Positions 1-12,370 are shown, counted from the stretch's first letter. The stretch: 64,000 bases of DNA from Sphagnum compactum (GCA_965153455.1 OZ234493.1:4588001-4652000); one strand, 5' to 3'. Program-made: numbers and translations. The notes: generated from the letters alone by a model not told the origin.

Positions 1-2302
1 AATTGAGGATTTAAATTTTTTTTTGACTGGTGGTGGAAGTCCTGATGTTTGATGTGATACATTCAGAAGAATAATATGAAGAAAGCAAAGATGAGCTCAA
101 ACTGCATTTGCTTGCAAAGGTTCAATCCATAAACCAATAAATCTAGCTATGAAGGAAGGTAGGTTGTTTATTTTGTTTTGCTTTGTTTATACTTATGAGA
201 TCCACCAAACTGGGATGCTTCAAATTGTGTTCTTGGTCTCTTTGGAAAGCTCTCAAGGAGGAGGGGTGCATCGGCTTGGTTTCATGGCGTTTGGACTTGT
301 GGTGTAAAAGTTCTTGAATATTGAATGATTTCTTCACTGAAAATTAAATTAAATTAAATTTTAGCTGAAAATTTTGGAGGAATTGGACCAATGTATTTTG
401 CAAGTAAGAACAATTCAGAAAGTCATGTGCAAAATAGAATTGGTCAAATGCAAATGATGCGGTACCTGTGTGTGAAGATTTCTCGTTGCTTAGTACATTT
501 CTGTCCAACATTGATGAAATGAACAGACTAGGTCCATTCATAGGCTCCAATCTCGATACATTCTAAAGCTTTCCTCTCCTGTGCAGAAATGAAATTACCC
601 AGTTATGTATTGCTGACCTGAAAGGCAATAAGCAAGTCTCGCACAACTCTATTTGTTTAATGATACAACAACCTAGAAGCAAACAACTATAGATAGATAG
701 ATACATGGAGCCTGTATAAATCCTGGGAGTGAAAAATGGCTGCATTGTCACAATGACTGCTAAAAATGATCCTTTGCTAGGTAGATCGAGCAGATTGTGT
801 GGCATGCTTTTCTTGGATCTTGATAATCCATGCATGACATGTGTTGAGAGGTTGCATCCTGACTTGATTTGTGAGTAGGTTGCACAAATTTTCCTTCTCG
901 TTTCACAGCAATTTTTTGTTCAAAATATCCATTGTCTGATTCTGCAGGAATACATGTACGCTCAAAACATTGGAATTGCAAAAACACTGGCACATGGGTG
1001 CGAGGTTAGCTCAAAACAGTCAAAACTTGTTGAGGGTTTCCTATGGGGCTTTTTTGTGTAGAGAGTCTTAGTGACGGTGTTATTGGCTCTCTACTCTGGC
1101 AAAAGATCACTAGCTGCTTATGAAATTGAGTAAATGAATTTTGAAGAATTCGCCCTGTGCACCATATCTATTGCATGATCTAATCTTATGTTTGTAAGTG
1201 TTTTGAGCCTTATTCTAACACACTTGCATCCCCATGAAGGTGAATTTATAGGTTAGTGGGTCACGGAGATCGATTTTAAATAAGTTGTGTTTGACTTTGA
1301 TCATTGTATACGTTTGCCATCAGAACACTATTGGAGGTTTCGATAAGTAAATTCTAGTGTTTCCAGAATCCTATCATCAGTAGTGCTTGATGTAGAGTCT
1401 TTTAACCCTAGGTCTGCTGTAAGTTGCAAAAACATAACATGTTTGTAAGGATGGACCCTAAAGCAATTTAACATCATGTTCTTGACATTCCTTGTTCTAA
1501 TTTCAACAGTCTCCAGCCAACTACATACATACTATGTTAATTTTCATGTAGAAACACCACAAAATTGTAGAATAGATGCAGAAATGTTTCAATTATTTTA
1601 AGTAGAAAGCTATTGAAACTTTACTTGTGAGGAAATTGGAATATTTAAATCAATAGGTGATGTTGAAGCTTGAGTCCTCGGATTTGAATTAATCACAGAT
1701 TGTGTTTTTTGGGAAGCAAACAAAACTTGTCAAAGATTGCCAAAAACTTATCAAGTATCCCCACCACCCTATCAACATTGGTTTCATTAACTGTAAAGGA
1801 GGTATTGTTAACATATTGATGAAAGTGTTTAAGCTATGCTTGTTTTGGATCCAGTTCTTCTTTATCCATGGGCTTTACCTATATAGTAAAGCAATGATAA
1901 AGCAATGAGGCAAAATTTATCATGAACCAAACCTATGTAAATCATGAGGCATACAAATGGGGAGGGTTCTTATGCCTACTCCTCAATAGTGGGAGGGTTC
2001 CTGCACCTATATAAATGCATTCACACTTGGTGTTAGGGACTCTAGTGTCGACTGCACTAACACCATGCTAGTCAATTTAGGACTTACATCATCTATCTAC
2101 GTACCATGAACATTTTTATGTTAAGCTAACCACATTGACTTAACATTAAGCTCTTGTTCATTCAACATAGGGTACCCACCTAGGGTGCCACCTAGATTTT
2201 CATTTAACACTGACTTAACATCAGGTGTGAATGCACCGGGATAACTAAGCATAATTTCTCTCCCACCCTTGAGGTGTAGGCATAACATCCCTATACACAA
2301 AC
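1..2302. other. Intergenic DNA upstream of the sorting nexin gene
   Basis: No convincing coding region is seen on either strand. Open frames here are short and lack recognisable motifs. The sequence is AT-rich and unremarkable apart from short AT-rich tandem runs such as AAATT repeats near 344-362. Confidence 0.6.
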
Positions 2303-2359
2303 ACATACATACATACATACGTATATACACACAACTACATACATACATACATACATATA
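2303..2359. repeat. (ACAT)n tetranucleotide microsatellite
   Basis: ACAT/ATAC units run through this stretch in two blocks, interrupted in the middle by a short GTATATACACAC-type segment. It lies about 500 bp upstream of the sorting nexin start codon. On the minus strand it creates a meaningless open frame rich in Met, Tyr, Val and Cys. Confidence 0.9.
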
Positions 2360-2775
2360 GTGCTCTTGTCGTGTTGTCAGCGTTTGGTGGTGCTCGAAAT
2401 CCCGTGTTCCTTTCGTAAAATCTGGTTTCTTCTCTCTGTTTGGAGCTCGTGTTGTGCTTGCTGTGTGTCTCCGCGGGGATCGGTGGCGGAAAACGGTGGG
2501 GGCGATGTATGGCAGCTGAGAAAGAGGGTGGGTGAGACGAGAACCAGGCTGGCAAAATTCAATCGCACAGTTCGAACAGGCTTTTTTGCCTCGCTGATCA
2601 AAGCTGCCCGACTGATCCATTCTTTCTGTTTTCTGGTAATGCTGAGCTTCTCGTTTCTTGCTTTCTTTCTTCATTTCAAAGGCTTGGAGTAGGTGTCTCT
2701 CTGCTCTGTTTCTACTTGAGAATCTAGAAGTCGCGCACTCCGCGGTCATATGAGTTTGCTACTGTGGTTTTCATG

Positions 2776-2792
2776 AAACCCTAACTAGGGTT
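2776..2792. promoter_or_regulatory. Telo-box (AAACCCTAA) in an inverted arrangement
   Basis: AAACCCTAA at 2776-2784 is followed immediately by CTAGGGTT, so the core AACCCTA / TAGGGTT forms an inverted pair with a two-base centre. Telo-boxes are known in promoters and 5' leaders of plant housekeeping genes, where they bind telomere-repeat-binding-type factors. It lies 72 bp before the ATG of the sorting nexin gene, probably in the 5' leader. Regulatory function is inferred from motif and position only. Confidence 0.4.
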
Positions 2793-2863
2793 CTGTTTGG
2801 AAATTCTAGTGTAAACAAAGGAGCGGGACGGGTTTTCTGTTTTCGGCTCGCGTTTTGGGCGTC

Positions 2864-5800
2864 ATGATGGGCTCGGAAGAAGACGAGGGACGTTTGTACA
2901 CATCCACAGACATGATGGAGAGCTTAACTCTGGATACAGAGCCGCATCCCTTCCTCTCCAACAGTGATTACCGAAATGCAATGTCAGGAGGCGAAAGTTT
3001 TTTTGCATCATCACTGCAAGAATCGCATCCACTAGCAGCTAAATCTGTGGATGCACATCAATTAGGGTTTGAAGATTCGGCCCGGAGCAGTGGCAGCTTG
3101 AGAGAGGATATGGTGGAGCCACCATCATATGCTGATGCCGTTTTTGCTCGAGATTTGAGCCACAGCACAACATCAGCTTTCTTGCAGACAAATTCATTCT
3201 CAGATGTGCTCAGGATCACAGTGAGCAACCCGCAGAAAATTCCAGAAGCAGGTGCATCAACAGCAGCTGGGATTGCCTCTTCGTATGTGACCTATTTAAT
3301 CAACACACACACGAATATTTCATCTTACCAAGGGTCAGATTTCAGTGTCCGGCGACGCTTCCGGGATGTTGTGACGCTCTCAGACAGACTTGCAGAAAGC
3401 TTCAGGGGGTTTTTCATCCCTCCTCGGCCAGACAAGAATGTTGTGGAGAGCCAGGTGATGCAAAAGCACGAGTTTATTGAAAATCGGCGTGCAGCATTGG
3501 AGAAGTACTTGCGCCGATTGGCTGCCCATCCTGTTCTTCGCCAGAGTGATGAGCTCCGTTTGTTCCTGCAATCGGAGGTGAATTATTCTTTTATAAAGAA
3601 TGACTTGTTTGTTTGGCATCTAACATGGACCATCCCCTGCATGAGAAATGTTGTGAATATGTGCATGGAAATTTAGCTTGCTATCTTGGAAGCAAATGTC
3701 CTTTATTCTGGGATGTATTCATGACCATCTTAAGGATAAGTTCCATGGCTTGTAAATCTTTATGGACTTTCCTTTTGTCATGCAATAGGATAATTTTTTT
3801 ATTGCAGGGAAAATTGCCCCTGTTGCCAACAACAGATATGGCATCACGTATGCTAGATGGGGCAGTGAATCTTCCTCGGCAGCTTTTTGGGGAAGGCAGT
3901 GTGATTCTTGCACCACAAGAAGCAGCACAGCCTGCAAAAGGTGGCCGAGATTTGGTGCGATTATTCAAAGAGCTGAAGCAGTCAGTTACAAATGACTGGG
4001 GCGGCAGCAAGCCTGCCATCATTGAAGAAGACAAAGAGTTTCTTGAGAAAAAAGAGAAATTGCAAGACCTTGAACACCATCTCAGTGATGCCTCCCAGCA
4101 GGTAGATTGACAATCTTTATCCTGGGAATTTAAGGGGGTTTGGGCTACAAGCTTGACTGTAATGCTGAAGCTAAAATCCCTATCTGGGAAGCATGTCAGA
4201 ATGATGTATGTTAGACAGGAGGAGGACAAATTATGAGCCTGTAAGTCATGGTTTATCAATGTAATGTCATTTGCTCAAGAGGCATGAGTAACAAAGAAAT
4301 TGGAGACTTCTGTCTTATCCCCAGGGAAGACTTGATTCTAATTCCTGAAATCACTGACCTCAGGAATGCAGAGAAAGTGATGAGTCATTGAAGGGTCTAG
4401 ATAAGGGGTGCAGGCAGAGCTGGTGGTGAAAGCTCAGCAAGAGGTGGGGGAAGTCATGGGGGAGCTTGGGCTGGCCTTCATCAAGCTTGCAAAATTTGAG
4501 ACACGGGCAGGGTTCACACCAGCACATGCTGCTGATGCAAAATGTGTTGCCACTGGGGCTGTTAAGGCTAGTCGCTTCTACCGGGAATGCAATGCCCAGT
4601 CTGTAAGGCACTTGGTGAGACCTCAGGCTTCAAATTACTTTCCTCTTCCTGTATTTGTTTTTGAAACCTCCAGGGCAGTGTAGGGTCTACTTCTGGTTTT
4701 CCAGAAACCCTCGGAACAGGCCATCACCTCTGCCAGGAATTCTACAACATGTGTCAGATTAGACTCTATCTCTCATTTCAGCCATGGTGAGCTCATCCGT
4801 CAAGCATCTATCTGACCCTGGTTTTAATATTTGGATATAGCCACTGCAAGACAGTAAAATCCACCATTTCTGCTTCGTTCTTGACAGTTATTCTTTCTTG
4901 GAGAGAGTTTAGTGTTGGGGTATAGCCTGAGTTGTAGGCCCTCCTCAAAACAGATATGACCCTTGTATGTGAGTAGAGATATATCATTGAAGCAAGTGAT
5001 GTACGCAAAGGCTTGTGAAGGGGAAATGCATCGTTGTCAATTGCACTAGCCAGAGGAATGAATTTAGGTTATTTTTTCCCATCAGGACACTCATACTGTG
5101 ATTTGGTGCCTTACTTTTGTATATCTTAACAGGATGAGCTGCATGAGTACTTAGGACTTATGCAAGCTTTGCACATAGCATTTGCGGACCGCTCGAATGC
5201 CCTTCTCACAGTGCAAACATTCATGTCTGATGTGGCTGCAAACAACATGCAAATTGAAAAACTTGAGGCAGCTTCAAACAAAGTTTTTGGTGGAAGCAAG
5301 ACTCAAAACCGCAAAATCATTGAGCTCAAAGAGGCAGTGAAGGTCACTGGAGAAGCACGGGACCTTGCCCAAAAAGAGTATGAGTGCATCAAGGTATCTT
5401 TTTTTGTCTCACATGAGAAATCCAAGCCTTCCAAAAACTTTCCTGATGCTCAGCATTCTGTGCATGGTCCAAGATCCCAATGAATATTCTGGAGATAAGC
5501 TCCCCAAGTCTCAAGTATGTCATGTGGTTATAGATATGTACACAACATGGGTTATGTAATATGTCTTAATTCAGTAAATCACTTCACTGTGATATCTATA
5601 GGACCATAACCGGGCAGAGCTTGAGCGGTTCGAGGAGGAGAGGCGACGAGATTTTTTTAACATGCTTCGGGGATTTGCCCAAACGCAGGTACTTGATGAA
5701 ACCTTAGCAGTGGACCAGGTTTTATAATCCACTATGATGTTTTCAGGCTCAAATGCCAGAACTAGCAGATTAGACCTAGCAATTAACTTTGAGTGCTACT

Positions 5801-5925
5801 TTTTTGTGCAGGTCGGGTATGCAGAGAAGATTTGCAATGTGTGGACTAAGGTAGCTGAAGATACAAAGGGCCACTCTGGCAGATTCTCAGAAGCAACTCC
5901 CTCATCCCTTTCAACACCAACTTAG
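2864..5925 (+). CDS. SNX2: Sorting nexin 2-like protein (PX-BAR, retromer-associated)
   Basis: This is a six-exon gene. My model is 2864-3577, 3808-4101, 4414-4614, 5133-5393, 5602-5688 and 5812-5925, with all introns GT-AG and phase 0, giving about 556 residues; Arabidopsis SNX2 proteins are about 590. The start is the ATG at 2864, giving MMGSEEDEG like the plant family. A TTG nine bases upstream is in frame but is not a start. Residues 1-117 are a variable acidic/Ser-rich region containing PPSYAD. Residues about 118-236 are a PX domain, which binds phosphoinositides, with ITVSNPQ, SVRRRFRD (161-168) and PPRPDK (187-191). The rest is a Vps5/BAR coiled-coil domain that dimerises and bends endosomal membrane, with RMLDGAV, NDWGGSKP, EFLEKKEK, MGELGLAFIKL and ending near VWTKVAE. 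In plants SNX2 works with SNX1 and the retromer core at the trans-Golgi network/multivesicular endosomes. The start of exon 3 after KFE is divergent and about three residues shorter than usual. No frameshift is seen. Confidence 0.93.
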
Positions 5926-8900
5926 GGTTTGGGATTCTGGATTCTCTGTAGCTACAATTTTTCTGTGGATTAGTGCTGCAGGCCACCACTGTTCAGGAAA
6001 AAAAATCTTGAGCTCAATAAGCTGGGATCACCTTCCTACACTTCATTGGGAGGACAGTTTTAAACACTCTGTTGGTGTGAGTCTATTACTTTCCTGTAGA
6101 ATAGCAGGATATAGATTGTAGTAGTCACTTCAAGCAAGGAGATTGAGACCATTGCCTCTCACTCCCTCTAGAGTTTGATGTTCCTTACCTATGGCACATC
6201 TAATGTCAGAAAGAAAAATTGTGCGACCATAAACCATGAAACATGGGGACCTAGTGTTTGCAACTCAATAGGTGACTCAGACCCAGAGTAAGAATGGGTC
6301 ATGATCTGTCAGAGGGTAAGAGGACGAATGCGAGGACTGATCTACTTAACACTCTGTAGCAAGGATGTTGAGGTGGTTGGATTTAGGGGGGGATAGGGGT
6401 CAAGCAAACTGTGGTGGCAAGATTGTGGTGTCTAAGAACATGTACTGCCTCCTGCATGCATGTCTACTTGCGCACTCTTTGCAGCTACAATTGTAGAAGA
6501 AAAGGTTGATGGATTTATTGCTGCTGCCTCTAGTGCTGCCCTTGCACTGCTAAGGGTCCAAGGTTTTCACTGGGCATGTACTATTAATGAGCTGGTGTAC
6601 ATGAAGGGTGGGTGCACTAGGCTAGCTGTGTCATCTTTCCCAAGCAGGGAATCCGATTATATTTGAGGAGAGCTCAACAGTGGTTTTTTTGAGTACTATT
6701 GGTGAAGAGCATGTCTGGACATTGTGTTTTAGAGTGTGAACAAGAACATGAGGATGTGTAGTGTTGATGCAGAAATCGCCAACTGTTTTTGAGTCCATGA
6801 TGTAATTGGACAACATTGTGTAAATGTTTTACAATTTTGTTGTGTGTTGTATTTGCCTGAGATGTCAAACACTATGGAATGAAACCAACATCATAACTTA
6901 GGTGGAGACTGTCGGGGAATAGTCTATGTTTGCAAGAAGAAGAATTTGTCAAATGCTTGAGGAAATGATAGTGAGGGGATGCTGTGTGTGCAGCAATCAG
7001 AAGTTCGTTTACACTTGTTTAAAGGATGATACTATGGATGCAAGAGAAAGAGAATTTGATTCATTTAGTTGAAGTGAGTCTGGAAAACACATGGGGTGTG
7101 CTCACTTCATTCTCTGATCTAGAAAGGGCCTGCAGGTTAGTTGGGGCTTCCAAAGTGCCTCATTAGTCTTGTGGGTTGTCATGTTCACTTCATAGGTCAT
7201 TGAGGGGTCATGGGTGTTTTGTGGTTATCAATGGTAGTTTTGGCACTTTGCTGTGTACTTAAGAAGTATCATCCTGGTGGAGTATCTTCCAATTACAAGG
7301 AGTTGTTACCCTAAAGTTATTGGGCCAATGTTGCAGCCATTTCCAGTTGGATCAAGTTGTAGGTTCGCAGGGTTGGGAGCTGTAATTGCCCTGGGGGAAA
7401 AATCCAAGAGTTTGCAAAAACCTCATATTGCATCTCTAATGTAAGATTGCATTGTGCAGCAAAATCCCAACACAGAAAATTTTGGACAGAGAATGCTGTG
7501 TTTTTGACTAATTTTATCTAACCTCTCCTTGTGTTTGGAAGTCATCATGGAACTGTTTTCTTGCATGTGCCAGTGGTCCATTCAGAGTTGGCCTGGCAGA
7601 AATGCGTAACCATTTTCTGATGGTTATGTTTTTGTCAATGCTCAATTTGGTTTCACAAGTTCTATTGAAAGAGGTGGCCATGCAGGTGGAGTATCCAGGA
7701 GTTGCTAACAGCAGACTGTAGGGTGTAGTGAGAATCAAATGTGTCTGCTACTCAACATAATGCCCACAATCATTTGTGGTTCAGCCCAGAAGTTGAAATA
7801 AAGATAACTACAACTGTGGCTTGCCTTAATACAGGTTATGCTGAAAGGAAGAGCAAGCAATAGAGTCTGATTATGTTTCTGGATGCCAGTGAATCAGAAA
7901 ATGTTAAAAGAACTGTGGAAACAGGAGAAGGGGCTGCTGTATGTGCCCCTCATGTTTGATGAGCTTGCAGCAACCACATCATCCCCACAAATTTGTCCCT
8001 AGTACCCATAGAATTCTGATAACCATTGGGAAGCCAAACAAGGGGGATAATTTTGTTTATTATGTTCTCAAAAGATTCAATGTTAAATAATAAGGGTAGT
8101 TGAATTCTCTTGTCTGGCGTACAAGTGGGATTTTATGTGTTCAATAAGGCAGCAATGAACAGATAAGGAGGCATAACATAATCAAAACCCATGTATAACA
8201 AAAGTATTTGCTTGCTCAATTCAGATCCACAACCTTGTATATAACCTAGTGATGAGAATTGCAGTCTTTATACTAAAATGCCACATAAGAGAGAATGAGC
8301 GAATAAGTCTGGTGTACGCCCAGTTCAAGGCAGTTCATGATACTTCCAGCAACCACTAAGCATTTTGGTGCAGGTACCTATGAAACTCTGATATCTGAAG
8401 GTCAAATGCACCTTCATTTTGAAACTCATTTTCATTGAGCAAACCTATTCATTCACACAAAACACAGGGCACATCCTCATCTCAAGTGGATGCTCAAACA
8501 GAGGCCAAGGCCCAGGAAATTTTTGAACTGCAATGCCGATGTTGCCCTTTGGCTCCTTCTGAGATAATCACAGAAATTCCAAAGATTGCATGATGGGAGA
8601 GAAGGTGCACAAAATCATGACTTTCTGTACCATATGCCAAATGGGTGGTATGAGCCTCAAATTTCCTCGACCCAGAGACTCAAAATAAGTGAAGGGAGTT
8701 GATGGTGATACTACAAGTCACTGATTTCATACATACGCTCCTGATAGTACCCTTCCAAACAAGAATCTAGAAATGCAGTCTTCCTGAAGTAAACCTCCAT
8801 TGTCATTTTGCAGGCTGGTGGATGTGCTACAATGAAGCTTTACAGTTGAAGGTTCAGTTTACACCGGCTGAAGCAAAACAGAAATAAGTAACTCTGGTGG

Positions 8901-8959
8901 GAAAGCATAAGAAGCAGCTTACATTATTGGTGATGTGATGAGCATCAAAGCTGTGTGCG
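5926..8959. other. Intergenic DNA between two convergent genes
   Basis: The 3' ends of the sorting nexin gene (+) and the plastid membrane protein gene (-) face each other across this stretch, so both 3' UTRs should lie here. Short open frames at 6460-6666 (+) and 7514-7738 (-) have no recognisable motif or splice context. No repeat array is obvious. Confidence 0.5.
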
Positions 8960-10996
8960 CTATTTGTACTTTTCCATGATCCGCCGAGCTTCCTCTACTG
9001 GATCATCACTCGTGCCACTGTCCCCTCCACCACCTCCACCGCCAGTAGAATCATTGTCCTTGTTGAGGAAAAGATATGCCATGTAACTGAAGACACCAAT
9101 CACCTGTCACACAGTGAATGTTAACAGTTGTTCTCCAAGGTGTGATATAAACCAGTGCTGTCAACTTTCAATTTCAAATCCTTCCTGGACTTCTGTTTCA
9201 TATGTTTTACATGGAGGAAACAGGATAAGCACATTTTTGTGTAGAGATGGAAGTGTGGTTCATTGAGTCAACTCTGGGTAGGGAAAGAAAGCATACCAGG
9301 ATGAAGAGGGCAGTAGTAAAGAGATACCGAAGAAAGTACGTGACCATGAAAACCCCAACTAACCCCACACCAACTTGTGCCACAGGCCTTGGTACTGTTT
9401 CCTAGTCATGTGCATCCCCCACCCCCCAAAACACAGCATTTGCTTCAACTTACTGAATATGCTTGTTGCTTTCTTGGATCTCACAACAACTGACACACGA
9501 TACATCTGATCATGTAGCATCACTAAACACCTTCACCATTCCAACACAAGAAGAAGCTCGATCATAATCTCCCAGCCATGAATACAACACAAGAAGCTCA
9601 ATTCCAAGCCATGAATACAAACTCTGTCATGTAACAAGCTCAAAAACCTGAGGCATACACAACAAGTGAGGGAGTAAGTTTAATACAGGTACAAGCTTGG
9701 TGCCAGCATCCAAACCTTCTTTGCCCGCTCTTAATGCAAAACCCACCACTGCCACAGCCCAGAACAACACAAAGTTAAGAGCTCTGTATATGCAGATTTT
9801 TTCACTATTCTGAGAGAACAGTAGATTTGACCATGTGCTGTGTGGAAGATCACAAAAGGAAGGAAGCCCTGGGTGAGATGAGTGCAGCACCCACAAAACT
9901 AAACCCTAATACAACTCTCCAAAATTGCCTGAAGCATTTGCTCATCAAAGCATTAGAGGTTCAAGTGCCTGCAGCGCCTGCAGCAACCACAAAACCCAAA
10001 CTAAATATATATTCTCAGAATTGCATGAGCATTCGCTCATCAACAGAGCATTCAGAGAGGTTCCAGCAACTGCAAAACCAAACTAATACATTCAATTGCA
10101 TGGGCATTTTGCTCCTCAAGCAAGCATTCAGAGAGGTTGCAAGCACTTTCCACTCACATGCTACCAAGCTCATAAAACCCCCCAAATACCCTACATTCTT
10201 CCTTCCACACAGCCAAATGCACAGAGGGAGCAAAATCCATTGTGTGTCTATCAAGTGTAGATGTTTGGTTTTTTTTAATTTTGCGTGTCCATTTGCACCT
10301 ACAAATACAGGAATGATAGCATGGAGGTCATCGCCATGGCCATGGAGTGAGGAGGAGGACATGAGGTTCTTCAGTCTGACAAATTTTGAGCTTGATAAAA
10401 GAAAGACTGAACAACCAACCATCAGTAGAGACTTGACCAAAGATTTGCTCCTACAATTCAACATGGGTCATGCCTGAATTGTAGAAAAGAGGTATCTTGA
10501 GTGGAATCTCTGGTGAGAAACTAGGATTTGAAAAATTTAGAAAACAGGAAATGCAGGCGAGAGAGAGAGCGAGAGAGAGAGAACCTCGGAGTAAGTCCGT
10601 CTTCTGTTCTGCTATAATCCGACCTGCAGGGCGTGAATGTGGTGGAGCAGGTGCAATAATCCTTCTCCGCTTTCCAATCACCAGTTTGTCACCCACCAAG
10701 CTACCCAATCGGGTAGTACAACACACATTGCTGCTGCTGATGAAAGACGACGAAGAAGAAGAAGAATCCCTGAACAATCTCCTCTTTGTGGGCACTAGCA
10801 GCGAACCATGATGCAGTTGATGCGAGGAAGAAGAAGAGCAAGAAGATCTGACATGAACCCTTGTCCTAATACAACCCACACTTGATGATGATGTACATGA
10901 CGACGAAGAAAGCACTGAAGAAGAAGCAGAAGTAGAAGATGCGGAGATTTTTGCAGGTACTAGTCTTGAAACAAACATCATGCTCATGGTGGCCAT
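8960..10996 (-). CDS. Probable chloroplast-targeted small membrane protein
   Basis: This minus-strand gene has four exons. Exon 1 starts at ATG 10996 (MATMSMMFVSRLVPAK) and is Ser-rich and basic, with almost no acidic residues before about residue 80, a typical plastid transit peptide. Exon 2 is 9809-9693 (contains RALNFVLFWAVAVVGFALRA and GKEGLDAGTKL). Exon 3 is 9401-9297 (ETVPRPVAQVGVGLVGVF, then a hydrophobic stretch). Exon 4 is 9103-8960 (VIGVFSYMAYLFLNKD, a Gly7 linker, an acidic stretch, and the C-terminus EEARRIMEKYK). The exon 1 end is uncertain: a donor at 10682 joins in frame to 9809, while a donor at 10624 would need an acceptor at 9781. The product is about 226-236 residues. Three hydrophobic segments and the EEAR-IM-KYK tail resemble the plant family of Arabidopsis At1g42960, described as a chloroplast inner-envelope protein. 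That assignment is from memory and unproven, and no biochemical role is claimed. Confidence 0.7.
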
Positions 10997-12006
10997 GCTT
11001 CAATTCTTCCTTCTTCAGCTGGTCGTGACAGATTTACCCCCGAATCAGAAGAAGAGAAAGAGTAGTAGTACCTCTAGCCAACAACTACTGCTGCTTAGGG
11101 CTTTCTGCCATCAAATCCCACAAAAACATAAAACAGTAGTAACATCGAGAGGCATCCAATAAGATCTGCTTCCAAATTGGTTGTCGAGGATAGAAATGCG
11201 CCATGTAAGTACGAAGAAAGGGGCTCAAAGAGCGAACATTCTTCTTGTTCGGCTTCTTCTTCTCCTTCTTCTTCATGCTTTTTGTTGTTCTTTCTTCTTC
11301 TTCATGCTTTGTGTTCTTCTTCTTTCTTCTTCTTCTTCTTCCTGATTCTTCTTCTTCATGCTTTGTGTTCTTTTTCTTTTCTTCTCCTTCTTCATCATAT
11401 GTGTGTCACTAAAGGGGGTTGAGATTTGGGAAGCATTTGTAGATGAATCATTCCACACTCTTCTTCTTTGGTTTTTTGCTGGCCAGGTTTTGGTACTCGG
11501 AGTTTTGTCACAATTTTCACAAAGTAATGCTGTTTCTCTAAGCTTTGTCAAGAGATGGGAATTAAACAGTGGGAAGAAGCTCACAGATTTGGGGAATCAA
11601 ACTGGAGAAAGAAGCTTGCAGATGATTTACACCATGTCTACAGGACTACAGACAGGTTCAAGATGAGTCTTTGAATGTTGTTGACTTGCCTTTCTTTCCA
11701 CCTGCATCTATGAAATTGCAAAGAAAATCTCCACAACAACAATTTTGAAGGTAACATGGCAAAACAATAGTTTGTTAAAGGGATGTTAATACTGAAAATG
11801 GTGGCAGCTAGCCACCATGTAAGCTGAATTTTGCAGTTTGTGACAGCAATTGCGCTCTCCCCAATGGTTGTCATTTTGAGGAATGCTTCATCATCTGGTT
11901 TGAGGTGGATTCCTTCTTGTCTTCTTGGGTATTTAAGTAAATTCGGAACAGCACATGTTTATTCCCCTCTTCCTGCAAGATGGTGTCCAGACTTTCATGA
12001 TAAGCA
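10997..12006. other. Intergenic DNA, CTT/GAA-rich
   Basis: This holds the promoter side of the plastid protein gene and, at about 11240-11395, a long pyrimidine-rich stretch. No gene was identified. Open frames here are low-complexity Phe/Leu/Ser or Lys/Glu translations of the repeat. Confidence 0.55.
11240..11395. repeat. CTT-rich imperfect trinucleotide and ~25-bp repeats
   Basis: TTC/CTT runs are interspersed with repeated segments of the type TTCTTCATGCTTTGTGTTCTT, seen at about 11267, 11300 and 11355. It is a degenerate compound microsatellite and not coding. Confidence 0.75.
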
Positions 12007-12275
12007 TACACAAACTGATACAAATCAAAAGACTGAATGCACCACACATACAGATTACTGACAGCATACACAACTGATACAAATCAACAACAGTGTGCAC
12101 AAGTGATAGAAATACAAGGTACCATGCACAACTGATACAAGTCAAGACAGCATGCACAATTGATACAAATCACACAACAGTGTGCGCAACTGATACAAAT
12201 CAAAGGTAGCATGAACAACTGATACAAATCAAGACAGCATGCACAAAGGATACAAATCAAGACAGAATGCACAAT
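12007..12275. repeat. Degenerate ~28-30 bp minisatellite, about 8-9 units
   Basis: Units of the form GCATGCACAACTGATACAAA plus TCAAGACA recur with small indels from about 12007 to 12275. The array ends ten bases short of the orphan helicase-type exon on the minus strand. Minus-strand open frames rich in Cys, Ile and Leu across it are translations of the repeat, not genes. Confidence 0.8.
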
Positions 12276-12284
12276 AATTTTTAC

Positions 12285-12370
12285 CCGAACACAAGCAGGG
12301 CATCCAGTCTCAGTAGTGCAATGACACAAAAAGCTGAAGGCAGCCTGCACGAGCTCCGCAGACATGGGAC
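12285..12370 (-). pseudogene. Orphan exon of an Hrq1/DUF1998-type DEAD/H helicase
   Basis: An 86-bp minus-strand segment is bounded by a plausible acceptor (TATGGCAG before 12370) and donor (CGG/GTAAAA after 12285). It encodes SAELVQAAFSFLCHCTTETG followed by CPACVR. The C-x-C-x5-GCP-x-C pattern is the zinc-cysteine signature near the C-terminus of the Hrq1/MrfA-like helicase family (DUF1998), which includes a plant helicase. The upstream helicase core (Walker A, DEAH) and the expected downstream residues were not found nearby. It is therefore either a relic left by deletion or one exon of a gene whose others I could not find. The recognition rests on a short motif, so it is tentative. Confidence 0.4.

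Noticed and set aside
2291-2749. Minus-strand open frame of 152 codons over the sorting nexin promoter
   Set aside because: Its C-terminal part is a translation of the ACAT microsatellite, and two other frames and the opposite strand are equally open. No motif was recognised.
9827-10477. 216-codon plus-strand open frame
   Set aside because: It lies opposite introns and exons of the plastid protein gene, uses no recognisable domain and has no splice partners.
11177-11584. Phe/Leu/Ser- and Lys/Glu-rich open frames
   Set aside because: They are translations of the CTT/GAA repeat on both strands.
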